From Actinomycetota bacterium (GTDB lineage: Bacteria > Actinomycetota > Thermoleophilia > Miltoncostaeales > Miltoncostaeaceae): 13,815 nt of DNA. The notes under the pieces were generated by a model. That model saw nothing but the letters and a program-made list of their open reading frames with translations. It was not told where the DNA came from and ran no database searches. The stretch is taken from positions 1 through 13,815 of the forward strand of contig SYFI01000103.1 of NCBI GenBank assembly GCA_005800465.1, given 5' to 3'. Shown one piece after another: positions 5,857 through 13,216 of the stretch (positions are counted from its first letter, which is position 1; each line of letters opens with the position of its first letter). The position numbers and the translations under genes are program-made.

Positions 5857-7314
5857 TCACCGGTACTTCTCGGCCCCCGGGAGATGGATACCGAGGTCCG
5901 CCCAGCGGGCATCCACCCGCTGCCGCACGTCGTCGCTCATGCGGATTTCGTCTGGCCAGGGGCGTACGAGGCCCTCTCCCTCCCACTTTGCCGTGGCATC
6001 AAACCCCACCTTGGCGCCGTAGGCGGCGTATGGGGCGGCGTGGTCAAGGGCGTCCACAGGACCTTCCATCACCAGCATGTCGCGCCCGGCATCCACATTT
6101 GAGAAGGCCCGGAATGCGACCTGCGACACAGCCCGTACGTCGACGTCGTGATCTACCACCACCACGCAGCGGGTGAGCGACAGCAGGCCGAGGCCCCACA
6201 CGGCATTGATGAGCTTCTTCGCATGACCCGGGTAGCGCTTCTTCACACTCACGATTGCGCAGTTGTGAAATACGCCTTCCAGGGGCAGGTTCATATCCAC
6301 CAGGTCGGGCACGGTCATCTTGATGAGGGGCAGGAAGAGGCGCTCGGTGGCCTTGCCCAGCCAGAAGTCCTCCATCGGCGGCATTCCCACGATGGTGGTG
6401 CTGTAGATGGCGTCACGACGCATGGTGAGGCCGGTGACGTGAAATCGCGGGTACTGGTCAACCGGCGTGTAGAAGCCGGTGTGGTCGCCGAACGGGCCTT
6501 CGTCGCCCAGGTCGGTGGCGTCCACGTAGCCCTCGATCACAATCTCGGCGTGCGCAGGCACCTCGATGTCCTGAGTGACCGCCTTCATCATCTCCACTTG
6601 CTTGCCGCGCAGGAAGCCCGCGAACATCATCTCCTCGAGCGCGGGGGGCAGGGGTGCGGTGGCGCTGTAGGTCACCGCCGGGTCTGTGCCCACCACCACC
6701 GCAACGGGCACGCGGCCCTCGCTGTCGAGCAGATGCTGGCGGCCGTCCTTGTGGATCTGCCAGTGCATCATGCATGTGCGCTTGTCGACCTTCTGCACGC
6801 GGTACATGCCGCAGTTGCGCGACCCGGTGACCGGGTCGTTACTGAACACCAGGGGCAGCGTGATGAATGGGCCGCCGTCCCCGGGCCAGCAGTGCAGGAT
6901 GGGCACAAGATCGAGGTCCACATCGTCACCGGTGAGCACCACCTCCTGGCACGGGCCGTTCTTCACGGTCTTGGTGCCGAGTGAGGCCAGTTCCTTCAGC
7001 TTGCCGAGCGCCTTCATCTTCTCCATCACGCCCTGGGGCGGTTGCATTTCGGCGATCTCGGAGATACGCGATGCGATCTGGTCGAGGCCGGTACCGCCAA
7101 GGCCGGCGGCCATGCGGCGCTCGCTGCCGAACTGGTTGATGAGCACGGGCATTTTGGAGCCCGTGACGTTGGTGAAGAGAATTGCGGGGCCACCGGCCTT
7201 CATCACCCTGTCAGCGATCTCGGTGATCTCAAGATGCGGGTCCACCTCGGTATGCACCTCAACGAGCTCACCCATGTCGCGGATGACCTGCATCCATTCG
7301 CGCAGATCCTTCAT
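5857..7314 (-). CDS. ubiD: UbiD-family prenylated-FMN-dependent decarboxylase
   Basis: The reaction is reversible decarboxylation of an aromatic or unsaturated acid using prenylated FMN. Here the likely substrate is the prenylated naphthoate intermediate of the futalosine menaquinone route, by context rather than from the sequence. It has 485 residues, full length for the family. Visible blocks are GPCQEVVLTGDDVDL (120-134), CGMYRVQKVDKRTCMMHWQIHKDG (168-191; Arg172 and the HWxxHK segment contact cofactor and phosphate) and IVIEGYVDATDLGDEGPFGDHTGFYT (258-283). MRRDAIYSTTIVGMPPMEDFWLG follows at 298-320. Arg172 and the acids at 261 and 272 are candidates for the conserved Arg/Glu/Glu catalytic set. 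It is last in the hemB operon; its ATG overlaps the orf173 stop. The cofactor maker UbiX is in the window but in a different operon. Confidence 0.93.
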   Translation of the reverse strand: MKDLREWMQVIRDMGELVEVHTEVDPHLEITEIADRVMKAGGPAILFTNVTGSKMPVLINQFGSERRMAAGLGGTGLDQIASRISEIAEMQPPQGVMEKMKALGKLKELASLGTKTVKNGPCQEVVLTGDDVDLDLVPILHCWPGDGGPFITLPLVFSNDPVTGSRNCGMYRVQKVDKRTCMMHWQIHKDGRQHLLDSEGRVPVAVVVGTDPAVTYSATAPLPPALEEMMFAGFLRGKQVEMMKAVTQDIEVPAHAEIVIEGYVDATDLGDEGPFGDHTGFYTPVDQYPRFHVTGLTMRRDAIYSTTIVGMPPMEDFWLGKATERLFLPLIKMTVPDLVDMNLPLEGVFHNCAIVSVKKRYPGHAKKLINAVWGLGLLSLTRCVVVVDHDVDVRAVSQVAFRAFSNVDAGRDMLVMEGPVDALDHAAPYAAYGAKVGFDATAKWEGEGLVRPWPDEIRMSDDVRQRVDARWADLGIHLPGAEKYR

Positions 7315-7832
7315 CGTGCCAGCGCCTCAGCCAGCGCGGGTGCTGGGTCGAGCCCCGCGGCGATGTCCATGATGGGCGCTGGCAGTCCTTCGCGGAGCGC
7401 CGCGCGTGCCATGCGCACGGCGCCCTGCGTGGCCACCACGTCGCCGGCCACCGCGGCGGCGGTCGCGCGCCACAGCGGCAGGAGATCGTCGTCGCGCCCG
7501 GCCGCAACGGCAGCCGCCGAGAGCGCAACCAGGTCGGCCAACGCCTCGACAACCGAAAGGTCACCTGTGGCCGCTACGCGCACCAGACCCTGCGCGTAGC
7601 AGTAGTCACCCGCAAGCACGGCCGCGCCCATCTCCACCTCCGACACGTGACGCGGTGTGCCGTGATGCAGCAGAAAGCCCTCAAGGATGAGCTCCAGGCC
7701 GAGGGCGTGTTCGCGCGCCAGCGGTGGGCACACCAACGGCATAAGCACCTCATCGGCGTTAATGGTGTGACCGGACAGTCCGGGCTGCGCTGCCAGCACG
7801 GCTGCCACCGAATCGGCAGTGAGGGTGCTCAT
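7311..7832 (-). CDS. Small degenerate prenyl-synthase-like protein (orf173), possibly HepS-like
   Basis: This is a 173-residue, Ala-rich, mostly helical soluble protein. The best landmark is AAVLAGDYCYAQGLVRVAATGDLSVVEALADL (residues 70-101). It matches the GDxxxA helix of trans-prenyl diphosphate synthases (GDFLFARAF in the enzyme at 906-1877) and, from memory, the VLAGDY segment of Bacillus heptaprenyl diphosphate synthase component I. Just upstream, where the DDxxD motif and RRG would lie, the sequence is LLHHGTPRHVSEVEMG; the catalytic acids are gone and no second Asp-rich motif exists. The protein is about half the length of a catalytic subunit. The ATG at 7832 overlaps the hemL stop and its own stop overlaps the ubiD ATG. 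It could be a non-catalytic small subunit setting tail length, or a decayed paralogue kept for translational coupling. No function is established. Confidence 0.6.
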   Translation of the reverse strand: MSTLTADSVAAVLAAQPGLSGHTINADEVLMPLVCPPLAREHALGLELILEGFLLHHGTPRHVSEVEMGAAVLAGDYCYAQGLVRVAATGDLSVVEALADLVALSAAAVAAGRDDDLLPLWRATAAAVAGDVVATQGAVRMARAALREGLPAPIMDIAAGLDPAPALAEALAR

Positions 7833-9103
7833 GCCATGCCCTCAAGTGCCCGTGCGAATGCCTGTTCAGTTGCTCGGAACTCGTCGTCACCATGGACGGT
7901 GCTCGTAAACCACGCCTCAAACTGCGAGGGCGGTGGATACACGCCATTGGCCAACAGGCCCCGGGCCAGCCGGGCGTAGGCATCGGTGTCGCAGGCGGTG
8001 GCCTCGGCGTAGTTGGTGACCGGGGAATCGGTGAAGAAGGGCGTGAGCATCGATCCGACGCGCTGAACCGTGACCGGCGCGCCGCTGTCGCGAATGACCG
8101 CTTCGAGCCGTGCGCCGTTTTCCTCAAGCTGCTCGTAGGTGCCCTCGGCCGCAAGGCGGCAGATGACGGCGAGCCCCGCAGTGGTGGCAAGCGGATTGCC
8201 CGACAAGGTCCCGGCCTGGTAGCAGGGGCCCTCTGGTGCCAGTTCGCGCATCACATCGGCCCGCCCACCGAACGCACCGACCGGCAGTCCGCCACCAATG
8301 ACCTTGCCCATGCACGTGAGGTCGGCCTTCACACCAAAGCGCTCCCCTGCACCACCGCGGGCCACCCGGAATCCGGTGATGACCTCGTCGAGGATGAGCA
8401 GTGCGCCGGTGCGGTCGCAGGCGGCGCGGAGGCCCTGAAGATAGCCCGGCGCGGGAGGCACCACGCCCATGTTGCCGGCGACGGGCTCCAGGATGATCGC
8501 CGCGGCACCCTCGAGTGCGATCTCGGCTGCCGCAAGGTCGTTGTACGGCACCAGACGGGTGGCGGCGGTGGCGCCCGCCGTCACGCCTGGGCTGGTGGGT
8601 ACTCCCAGCGTGGTGGCCCCACCGCCGGCCTGCGCGAGCAGGCCGTCGATGGCGCCGTGGTAGCCGCCCTCGGTCTTCACGATCACCTCGCGGCCCGTGG
8701 CGGCGCGCGCGAGGCGCACTGCACCCATCACCGCCTCGCTGCCGCTGGAGGTCATACGAAGGCGCTCGATAGACGGCATGGCGTCACGTATGGCCTCGGC
8801 GAAGACGATCTCCCGCTCGGTGGGGGCGCCATAGGAGGTGCCACGGGCGAGGGCGTCGCGCAAGTCGTCAATCACCACTGGCGGTGCGTGGCCGAGAATG
8901 GCCGGGCCCCATGAGGCCAGGTAATCGACGTACGCGTTGCCATCCACGTCGAACACGTGGGTGCCCTCGGCGCGGTCGATAAAGATGGGGTCACGCCCGA
9001 TGCCCCGCATGGCACGCACGGGCGAGTTGACCCCGCCCACCAGCGACTGCTTCGCGCGCGCGAACAGTTCCTGGCTCCGGGTATCGGTGAGTGACGCAGG
9101 CAT
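7829..9103 (-). CDS. hemL: Glutamate-1-semialdehyde 2,1-aminomutase
   Basis: HemL converts glutamate-1-semialdehyde to 5-aminolevulinate, using PLP, in the C5 tetrapyrrole pathway. The protein has 424 residues, normal length. Landmarks are the N-terminal LVGGVNSPVRA (21-31), TSSGSEAVMGAVRLARAATGR (118-138) and YHGAIDG (148-154). These are followed by LDEVITGFR (238-246, Asp binding the PLP nitrogen), the PLP lysine Lys267 in MGKVIGGGLPVGAFGG, and the AGTLSGNPLATTAG block (297-310). It lies 4 bases after the stop of the upstream AhbA/B-like gene, with no strong ribosome site, so translation is probably coupled. It makes the substrate for HemB, two genes upstream. No glutamyl-tRNA reductase (hemA) is in the window. 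Confidence 0.96.
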   Translation of the reverse strand: MPASLTDTRSQELFARAKQSLVGGVNSPVRAMRGIGRDPIFIDRAEGTHVFDVDGNAYVDYLASWGPAILGHAPPVVIDDLRDALARGTSYGAPTEREIVFAEAIRDAMPSIERLRMTSSGSEAVMGAVRLARAATGREVIVKTEGGYHGAIDGLLAQAGGGATTLGVPTSPGVTAGATAATRLVPYNDLAAAEIALEGAAAIILEPVAGNMGVVPPAPGYLQGLRAACDRTGALLILDEVITGFRVARGGAGERFGVKADLTCMGKVIGGGLPVGAFGGRADVMRELAPEGPCYQAGTLSGNPLATTAGLAVICRLAAEGTYEQLEENGARLEAVIRDSGAPVTVQRVGSMLTPFFTDSPVTNYAEATACDTDAYARLARGLLANGVYPPPSQFEAWFTSTVHGDDEFRATEQAFARALEGMA

Positions 9104-9107
9104 GGGG

Positions 9108-10190
9108 TCAGGCCGTCGGCAGGGGCGCGCCGGCGATGGCGATGGCCTCCCATGCCCGGTACTCGGGTGAGTAGTACTTCAGCCGCACCTTCTTGAACTC
9201 AAAGGTTGAGTAGAGGACGGCGTAGTCGTCCCCGGTGAGGCCGGCCTCGGCCGCGAGCGCCGCGATGGTCTCCTCGCAGGCGTCCTTCGACTTGGCGTGC
9301 ACCATGGTGAAGAGGCTGTAGGGCCAGTCGTCGTAGGTGGGGCGCTTGTAGCAGTGGCTCACCGACTTGAAGGTGGCCATACGGCTGCCGAAGTCGTCAA
9401 CGCTGTCGTCGGGGACCTTCCACACGGCCATGCCGTTGGCACCGAATCCCGCCTTGCGGTGGTTCAGCACGGCAGCGAAGCGACGCATGACGGTGCGGTT
9501 CTGCATCTCCTGCGCCTTGGCGATGAGATCGTCGGGATCGATACCGGCGGCATCCGCCCAGGCGTCGAACGGTGCCGGCACGAGCGGGAGGTCCTCCTGC
9601 AGGATGAGGATGGCCGCGCGGTCCTCGTCGGTGGGCGGCTTGCCATCGCCGCGCTGTGGTGCGGGCACCGGTGCAACCCTGGCGACGTTGCCACTGTCGC
9701 CGGTCATGTCCAGCTGCACATTGATTTTGTAGAGCGTGATCGTGGGAAGGATGCGCATGGACGTGGCGCCCGTCTCGCGCGCGAGGATGTCGAGGGTCTC
9801 TTCCAGCGACAGCCGCGACCCGGGCTCGAGTGCGAGCGTGAACCACATGTTGAAGTTGTGGGTACGGCGGTAGTTGTGGCTCACACCGGGGTGGCCGTTG
9901 ATCACGGCTGCGGCATCAAACAGCAGCTCATCCGGGTACGACGCCGCAACCAGCGTGCTCTCGTACCCCAGTGCCCGGGTGTCGAAGATGGCGGACACCT
10001 GCCGGATGATCCCGGCGTCCTTCAGTACCTGCATGCGGGCAAGGACCTCGTCTTCACCGATACCCACGGTCTCGGCGATGGGGAGGAACGGGCGGCGCTC
10101 AAGGGCGATTCCGGCCTGCAGCGCATTGAGCAGCCGCTGGTCCACCTCATCGGGCTTGTGGCGCGTGGGCTTGGCTTCGGTGGTGCTCAC
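9108..10190 (-). CDS. ahbAB: Fused two-domain siroheme decarboxylase-like protein (AhbA-AhbB / NirD-L type)
   Basis: AhbA/AhbB decarboxylate siroheme to didecarboxysiroheme, in the siroheme-dependent haem route and in haem d1 synthesis. The 360-residue protein carries two Lrp/AsnC-like units. The first (about 14-160) has an N-terminal winged-helix part and VSHNYRRTHNFNMWFTL (103-119), typical of AhbA/NirD. After a Pro/Gly-rich linker (about 168-188), the second (about 188-345) has MRRFAAVLNHRKAGFGANGMAVWKVP (235-260), VSHCYKRP (277-284), WPYSLFTMVHAK (289-300) and YSTFEFKKVRLKYY, typical of AhbB/NirL. Annotation pipelines often call such genes Lrp-family regulators, but both signature blocks argue for the enzyme. 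I chose the GTG at 10190: it overlaps the hemB stop (GTGA) and has AGAGGA about six bases upstream. An ATG seven codons earlier lies inside hemB. No other haem d1 or ahb genes are visible, so which end product is made is open. Confidence 0.85.
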   Translation of the reverse strand: MSTTEAKPTRHKPDEVDQRLLNALQAGIALERRPFLPIAETVGIGEDEVLARMQVLKDAGIIRQVSAIFDTRALGYESTLVAASYPDELLFDAAAVINGHPGVSHNYRRTHNFNMWFTLALEPGSRLSLEETLDILARETGATSMRILPTITLYKINVQLDMTGDSGNVARVAPVPAPQRGDGKPPTDEDRAAILILQEDLPLVPAPFDAWADAAGIDPDDLIAKAQEMQNRTVMRRFAAVLNHRKAGFGANGMAVWKVPDDSVDDFGSRMATFKSVSHCYKRPTYDDWPYSLFTMVHAKSKDACEETIAALAAEAGLTGDDYAVLYSTFEFKKVRLKYYSPEYRAWEAIAIAGAPLPTA

Positions 10191-11209
10191 GATGCGTCCT
10201 CTTTCATCCACTTGGCCGCGTCAATTGCGGCATACGTGATGACGATGTCGGCTCCGGCCCGCACAATCGCGGTGAGGGTCTCCATCATCGCCTGGCGTTC
10301 ATCCAGCCATCCGCGCTCGGCGGCGGCCTTGATCATCGAGTACTCGCCGCTCACGTGGTACGCGGCCACCGGCAGGTCGGTCGCGCCCCGCACCGCATGG
10401 ATGACGTCGAGATAGGTGGCGGCGGGCTTCACCATCACCATGTCTGCGCCCTCGGCCACGTCGGCCCGCACCTCGCGCAGGGCTTCGCGGATGTTGGGCG
10501 GATCCATCTGGTACCCGCGGCGGCCACCATGTCCGGGGGCCGATCCAGCGGCCTCACGGAAGGGTCCGTAAAAGGCTGATGCGTACTTGGCCGAGTACGA
10601 CATGATCGCCGTGGCCTCGTTGCCGTACGAGTCGAGCGCAGTGCGGATGGCACCCACCCGTCCGTCCATCATGTCGCTCGGGGCCACCACGTCTGCACCG
10701 GCACGCGCGTGGCTCACCGCGGTGCGTGCAATCACGTCGAGGGAGGGGTCGTTGTCCACCTCTCCATCGGCACCCAGCACACCGCAATGCCCATGGTCGG
10801 TGTAGGCGCACAGGCACACGTCGGTGATGACCATCAGGTCGGGTACCCCCGCCTTGAGGGCGCGCACGGCCTGCTGCACCACGCCGTCATCGGCATGGGC
10901 GGAGGTGGCCACGGCATCCTTCTGGTCGGTGACGCCAAACAGCAGCACACCACCGACGCCGGCCTCGTAGGCGGCGCGGGCTTCCTCCACCATCAGGTCG
11001 GGCGAGAGCCGGGCAATTCCCGGCAACGCGTCAACCGGCTGGCGGATTCCCTCACCGGCGACCGCGAACATGGGCAGCACCAGCTGTGACGGGCGCACCA
11101 CCACCTCGCGCACCAGGCGCCGGATGGCATCGGTGCGGCGGAGCCGGCGGTGCCGGACAATGGGGAACGCGCCTGTCGCGGCGGCGGCCTCGGTGCTTTC
11201 AGATCCCAC
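10187..11209 (-). CDS. hemB: Porphobilinogen synthase (5-aminolevulinate dehydratase)
   Basis: HemB condenses two 5-aminolevulinate molecules to porphobilinogen. From the GTG at 11209 it has 340 residues, close to the family's usual 320-335. Motifs are FPIVRHRRLRR (15-25) and DVCLCAYTDHGHCG (130-143, Cys132/134/142 of the zinc site). The two Schiff-base lysines are Lys208 (MSYSAKYASAFYGPFREAAGSAP) and Lys261 (MVMVKPAATYLDVI), with GRRGYQMDP at 229-237. An in-frame ATG at 11323 would add 38 residues, but these run through the divergent aat start and look nothing like HemB. The GTG gives the expected N-terminal length and sits just after a -10-like element. It is first in the hemB-ahbAB-hemL-orf173-ubiD operon; its stop overlaps the next start. 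Confidence 0.95.
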   Translation of the reverse strand: MGSESTEAAAATGAFPIVRHRRLRRTDAIRRLVREVVVRPSQLVLPMFAVAGEGIRQPVDALPGIARLSPDLMVEEARAAYEAGVGGVLLFGVTDQKDAVATSAHADDGVVQQAVRALKAGVPDLMVITDVCLCAYTDHGHCGVLGADGEVDNDPSLDVIARTAVSHARAGADVVAPSDMMDGRVGAIRTALDSYGNEATAIMSYSAKYASAFYGPFREAAGSAPGHGGRRGYQMDPPNIREALREVRADVAEGADMVMVKPAATYLDVIHAVRGATDLPVAAYHVSGEYSMIKAAAERGWLDERQAMMETLTAIVRAGADIVITYAAIDAAKWMKEDAS

Positions 11210-11237
11210 GACTCGCGAGTGTATCGTCGGTTCCGTG
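11207..11237. promoter_or_regulatory. Divergent hemB/aat promoter region with palindrome
   Basis: Only 25 bases separate the GTG of hemB (11209, minus) and the GTG proposed for aat (11235, plus). On the minus strand TACACT (11223-11218) ends 8 bases before the hemB GTG. On the plus strand TATCGT (11222-11227) ends 7 bases before the aat GTG. Both spacings place transcription starts at or within 2 bases of the start codons, consistent with leaderless mRNAs from overlapping, back-to-back -10 elements. A perfect 10-bp palindrome, ACTCGCGAGT (11211-11220), overlaps the hemB -10 and could be an operator. No good -35 is seen either way. Confidence 0.45.
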
Positions 11238-11867
11238 ACTGACGGAGGGGGTCGGAGCGGGTTCGGGGCGATGGGGTCAGGTGACCCCGCTCTTGATGCA
11301 GCGGGCATTTCGCCCGCCCACATGATTGCCGGCTACCACGCGGGCCTCTTCCCGATGGACTCGGAGGACGACGTTGGGCCGGTTGGCTGGTACTTCACTG
11401 ATCCGCGCGCGGTCATCGTCACGGCCGATGCCCGCATTCCGCGCACGGTGGCCCGCATGCTGCGCCGCCGCGCCTACGACGTGCGTGTGGATACCGCCTT
11501 CGGCGAGGTGCTCCGGGCCTGCTCCGGCGATCGCGATGGCGTGTGGCTCACCCCGCGGCTCATCGGTGGATACGAGGCCCTGCACGATCTCGGCATTGCG
11601 CACAGCATCGAGGCATGGGATGGCGACGTGCTCGCCGGGGGCCTGTTCGGCGTGGCCATTGATGGCCTGATGACCGCCGAGAGCATGTTCCACCGGCTGC
11701 CCGATGGGGGCAATGCGGCAATCGCAGGGCTTATCGGGATTGCACGCCTCAATGGGTTGACGCTCATCGACGTGCAGATGGAGTCGCCCCACGTGATGCG
11801 TTTCGGCGCCAATCTGATCAGTGCCGTTGCCTACACGGAGTTATTGGCGGATGCGCTTCGGCGCTAG
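11235..11867 (+). CDS. aat: Leucyl/phenylalanyl-tRNA-protein transferase
   Basis: Aat adds Leu or Phe from aminoacyl-tRNA to proteins with N-terminal Arg or Lys, marking them for ClpS/ClpAP degradation (bacterial N-degron pathway; cytoplasmic). From the GTG at 11235 it has 210 residues; an ATG at 11271 would give 198. Family blocks are ISPAHMIAGYHAGLFPM (25-41) and WYFTDPRAV (52-60). Next is GVWLTPRLIGGYEALHDLGIAHSIEAWDGDVLAGGLFGV (102-140). AESMFHR (148-154, usually GESMFSR) and LIDVQMESPHVMRFGA (177-192, usually LIDCQ..T.HL.SLGA) complete the set. The common N-terminal stretch before GGDLSP is short or absent, as in some actinobacterial forms. The usual NASK is replaced by GGNA. It is the only plus-strand gene, divergent from hemB, and its stop TAG overlaps the permease stop on the other strand. 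The start choice is uncertain; no ribosome site favours either. Confidence 0.9.
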   Translation: MTDGGGRSGFGAMGSGDPALDAAGISPAHMIAGYHAGLFPMDSEDDVGPVGWYFTDPRAVIVTADARIPRTVARMLRRRAYDVRVDTAFGEVLRACSGDRDGVWLTPRLIGGYEALHDLGIAHSIEAWDGDVLAGGLFGVAIDGLMTAESMFHRLPDGGNAAIAGLIGIARLNGLTLIDVQMESPHVMRFGANLISAVAYTELLADALRR

Positions 11868-13216
11868 GTGTGCATGCGCCGGGCCAGCACGAAGCGGGCG
11901 ATCACGCCGTAGGCGATGGCGATAAGTGCGAGCAGGCCGATGCCCGACCACAGTGACGACGTGACCTCGGGATCGACCAGCACCTGCTGGAACACCCGGG
12001 CGGCGGGTCCGAACCCCGCCACTGCACTTGACCAGTAGGCCACGTCGCTGCCGGGGATGAGCGCCACCACGGCCAGCGGCAACGAGATCATGAGACCGGC
12101 CAGCAGGGCCGTGCGGGTCTCGCGCGCGAGCGCACCGATGAGGAGTCCGAAGGCCCCGAACGCGAGGCCTGCCACAAGCAGTGCGATGACCCAGATGCCC
12201 CATCGTCCAACCGTGACCGACGTCGAGACGGCGACCACGCCCAGCAGCACCATGCCCACCACCAGCGCGGCTGCGGCCGAGACGACGGCCTTCTGGGCGA
12301 TGATCGATCCCGGGCTCACGAGCCCCCGACCCAGGCGCGAGAGCACCCCGTCCTCGCGCTCCGCCGACAGCAGCGCCGCCGACAACAGCACGCTTACCAG
12401 TCCAAGGCCCACCACGAGCGCTCCGGCGATGCCCAGCGCAGAGAGGGGCTCGCGGCCCGGCGCGCCAGCCTTCACATCGAGCCGGATCGGGCTTGCGATG
12501 GCCTTAGCCGCAGGCTTGGCCAGGTCGAGATTTTCACCGACACCGGTAATGAAATCGAGCAGGGAGGCAGCCTTGGCAGCCTCCTCCGGCTTGCCCGCCG
12601 CCCGGAGCGCGCGCTGCATGTCACTGATGATCTGCTGGCTGCTCTTAAGCCCTATCAGTGTGCCGGCCTGCCCGAACAGCGCCACATTGCCACCGGTTTT
12701 GATGAGGTCAACCAGATTGAGCACCTGCCCCACATAGGCTCCGGCCAGCGCCTGGTTGAGACGGAACACCATGGCTTCCAGCCGTCGCTCAATGGCCTGC
12801 GCCTCGATGGGCGAGCGCGGGTTGGTCTGCAGGGTGATCACAGGCGAGCGGATGCCGGTCTGGAGGTCACTTACGAAGTCCTCGGGAATGGTGAGTACCG
12901 CGCTCACCTTTCCGTCGTCAAGCGCCTGAGTGGCCTGCTGTGGGTCGAGCCGTACGAGGCTGACGGCCTCGCCCAGCCGGCGGGCGTAGTCGTCAACCGA
13001 CAGTCGCTCGTCGCCAACCTGCACGGTGCGCCCCGACTGGGCATCGAGATTGACAAAGGCCACCGACGGCTTGGTGTCGCCACCCGAGAGCGCGATGGCC
13101 AGCAGCACGGCAATAACGATGGGGTAGCCGATGAGAATGGCCAGGAGGCCCCGGCTGCGCCCGAGCACCCGGAGGTCCTTGATGAACAGCAGCCGTCCGG
13201 CGCGCAGCATCTTCAC
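11864..13216 (-). CDS. ABC-2 type export permease with large external domain
   Basis: This 450-residue integral membrane protein pairs with the ATPase encoded upstream. One membrane segment near the N-terminus (about 26-44) is followed by a large non-membrane region (about 46-255, expected outside the cytoplasm). A cluster of about five segments follows (about 260-283, 306-332, 341-362, 370-388, 424-445). This is the one-plus-five layout of ABC-2 transporters with an extracellular domain. The short cytoplasmic loop AEREDGVLSRLGRGLVSPG (285-303) is the usual coupling segment of this family. The start is a GTG at 13216 overlapping the ATPase stop (GTGA); an ATG two codons on is possible. Its stop shares CTAG with the convergent aat stop. 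The substrate cannot be told; the neighbours give no link, since this unit is separate from the quinone/haem genes. Confidence 0.88.
   Translation of the reverse strand: MKMLRAGRLLFIKDLRVLGRSRGLLAILIGYPIVIAVLLAIALSGGDTKPSVAFVNLDAQSGRTVQVGDERLSVDDYARRLGEAVSLVRLDPQQATQALDDGKVSAVLTIPEDFVSDLQTGIRSPVITLQTNPRSPIEAQAIERRLEAMVFRLNQALAGAYVGQVLNLVDLIKTGGNVALFGQAGTLIGLKSSQQIISDMQRALRAAGKPEEAAKAASLLDFITGVGENLDLAKPAAKAIASPIRLDVKAGAPGREPLSALGIAGALVVGLGLVSVLLSAALLSAEREDGVLSRLGRGLVSPGSIIAQKAVVSAAAALVVGMVLLGVVAVSTSVTVGRWGIWVIALLVAGLAFGAFGLLIGALARETRTALLAGLMISLPLAVVALIPGSDVAYWSSAVAGFGPAARVFQQVLVDPEVTSSLWSGIGLLALIAIAYGVIARFVLARRMHT

Noticed and set aside
6148..6984. Long plus-strand open frame (278 codons) opposite ubiD
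   Set aside because: It lies wholly inside the clearly recognised ubiD gene on the other strand. Its His/Val-rich product has no family motifs, and such frames are common in GC-rich antisense DNA.
9108..10190. Lrp/AsnC-family transcription regulator
   Set aside because: The fold is Lrp-like, but the NYRRxHxxNxWFTL and VSHCYxRP/NHRxxGFxANGM blocks and the haem-operon position fit siroheme decarboxylase halves.
9297..10415. Long plus-strand open frame (372 codons) opposite ahbAB and hemB
   Set aside because: It spans two confidently identified minus-strand genes and their junction, with no recognisable domain. It is an antisense shadow.
11210..11323. 38-codon N-terminal extension of hemB to an ATG at 11323
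   Set aside because: It covers the divergent aat start, is Pro-rich and unlike HemB, and the GTG at 11209 gives the family length.
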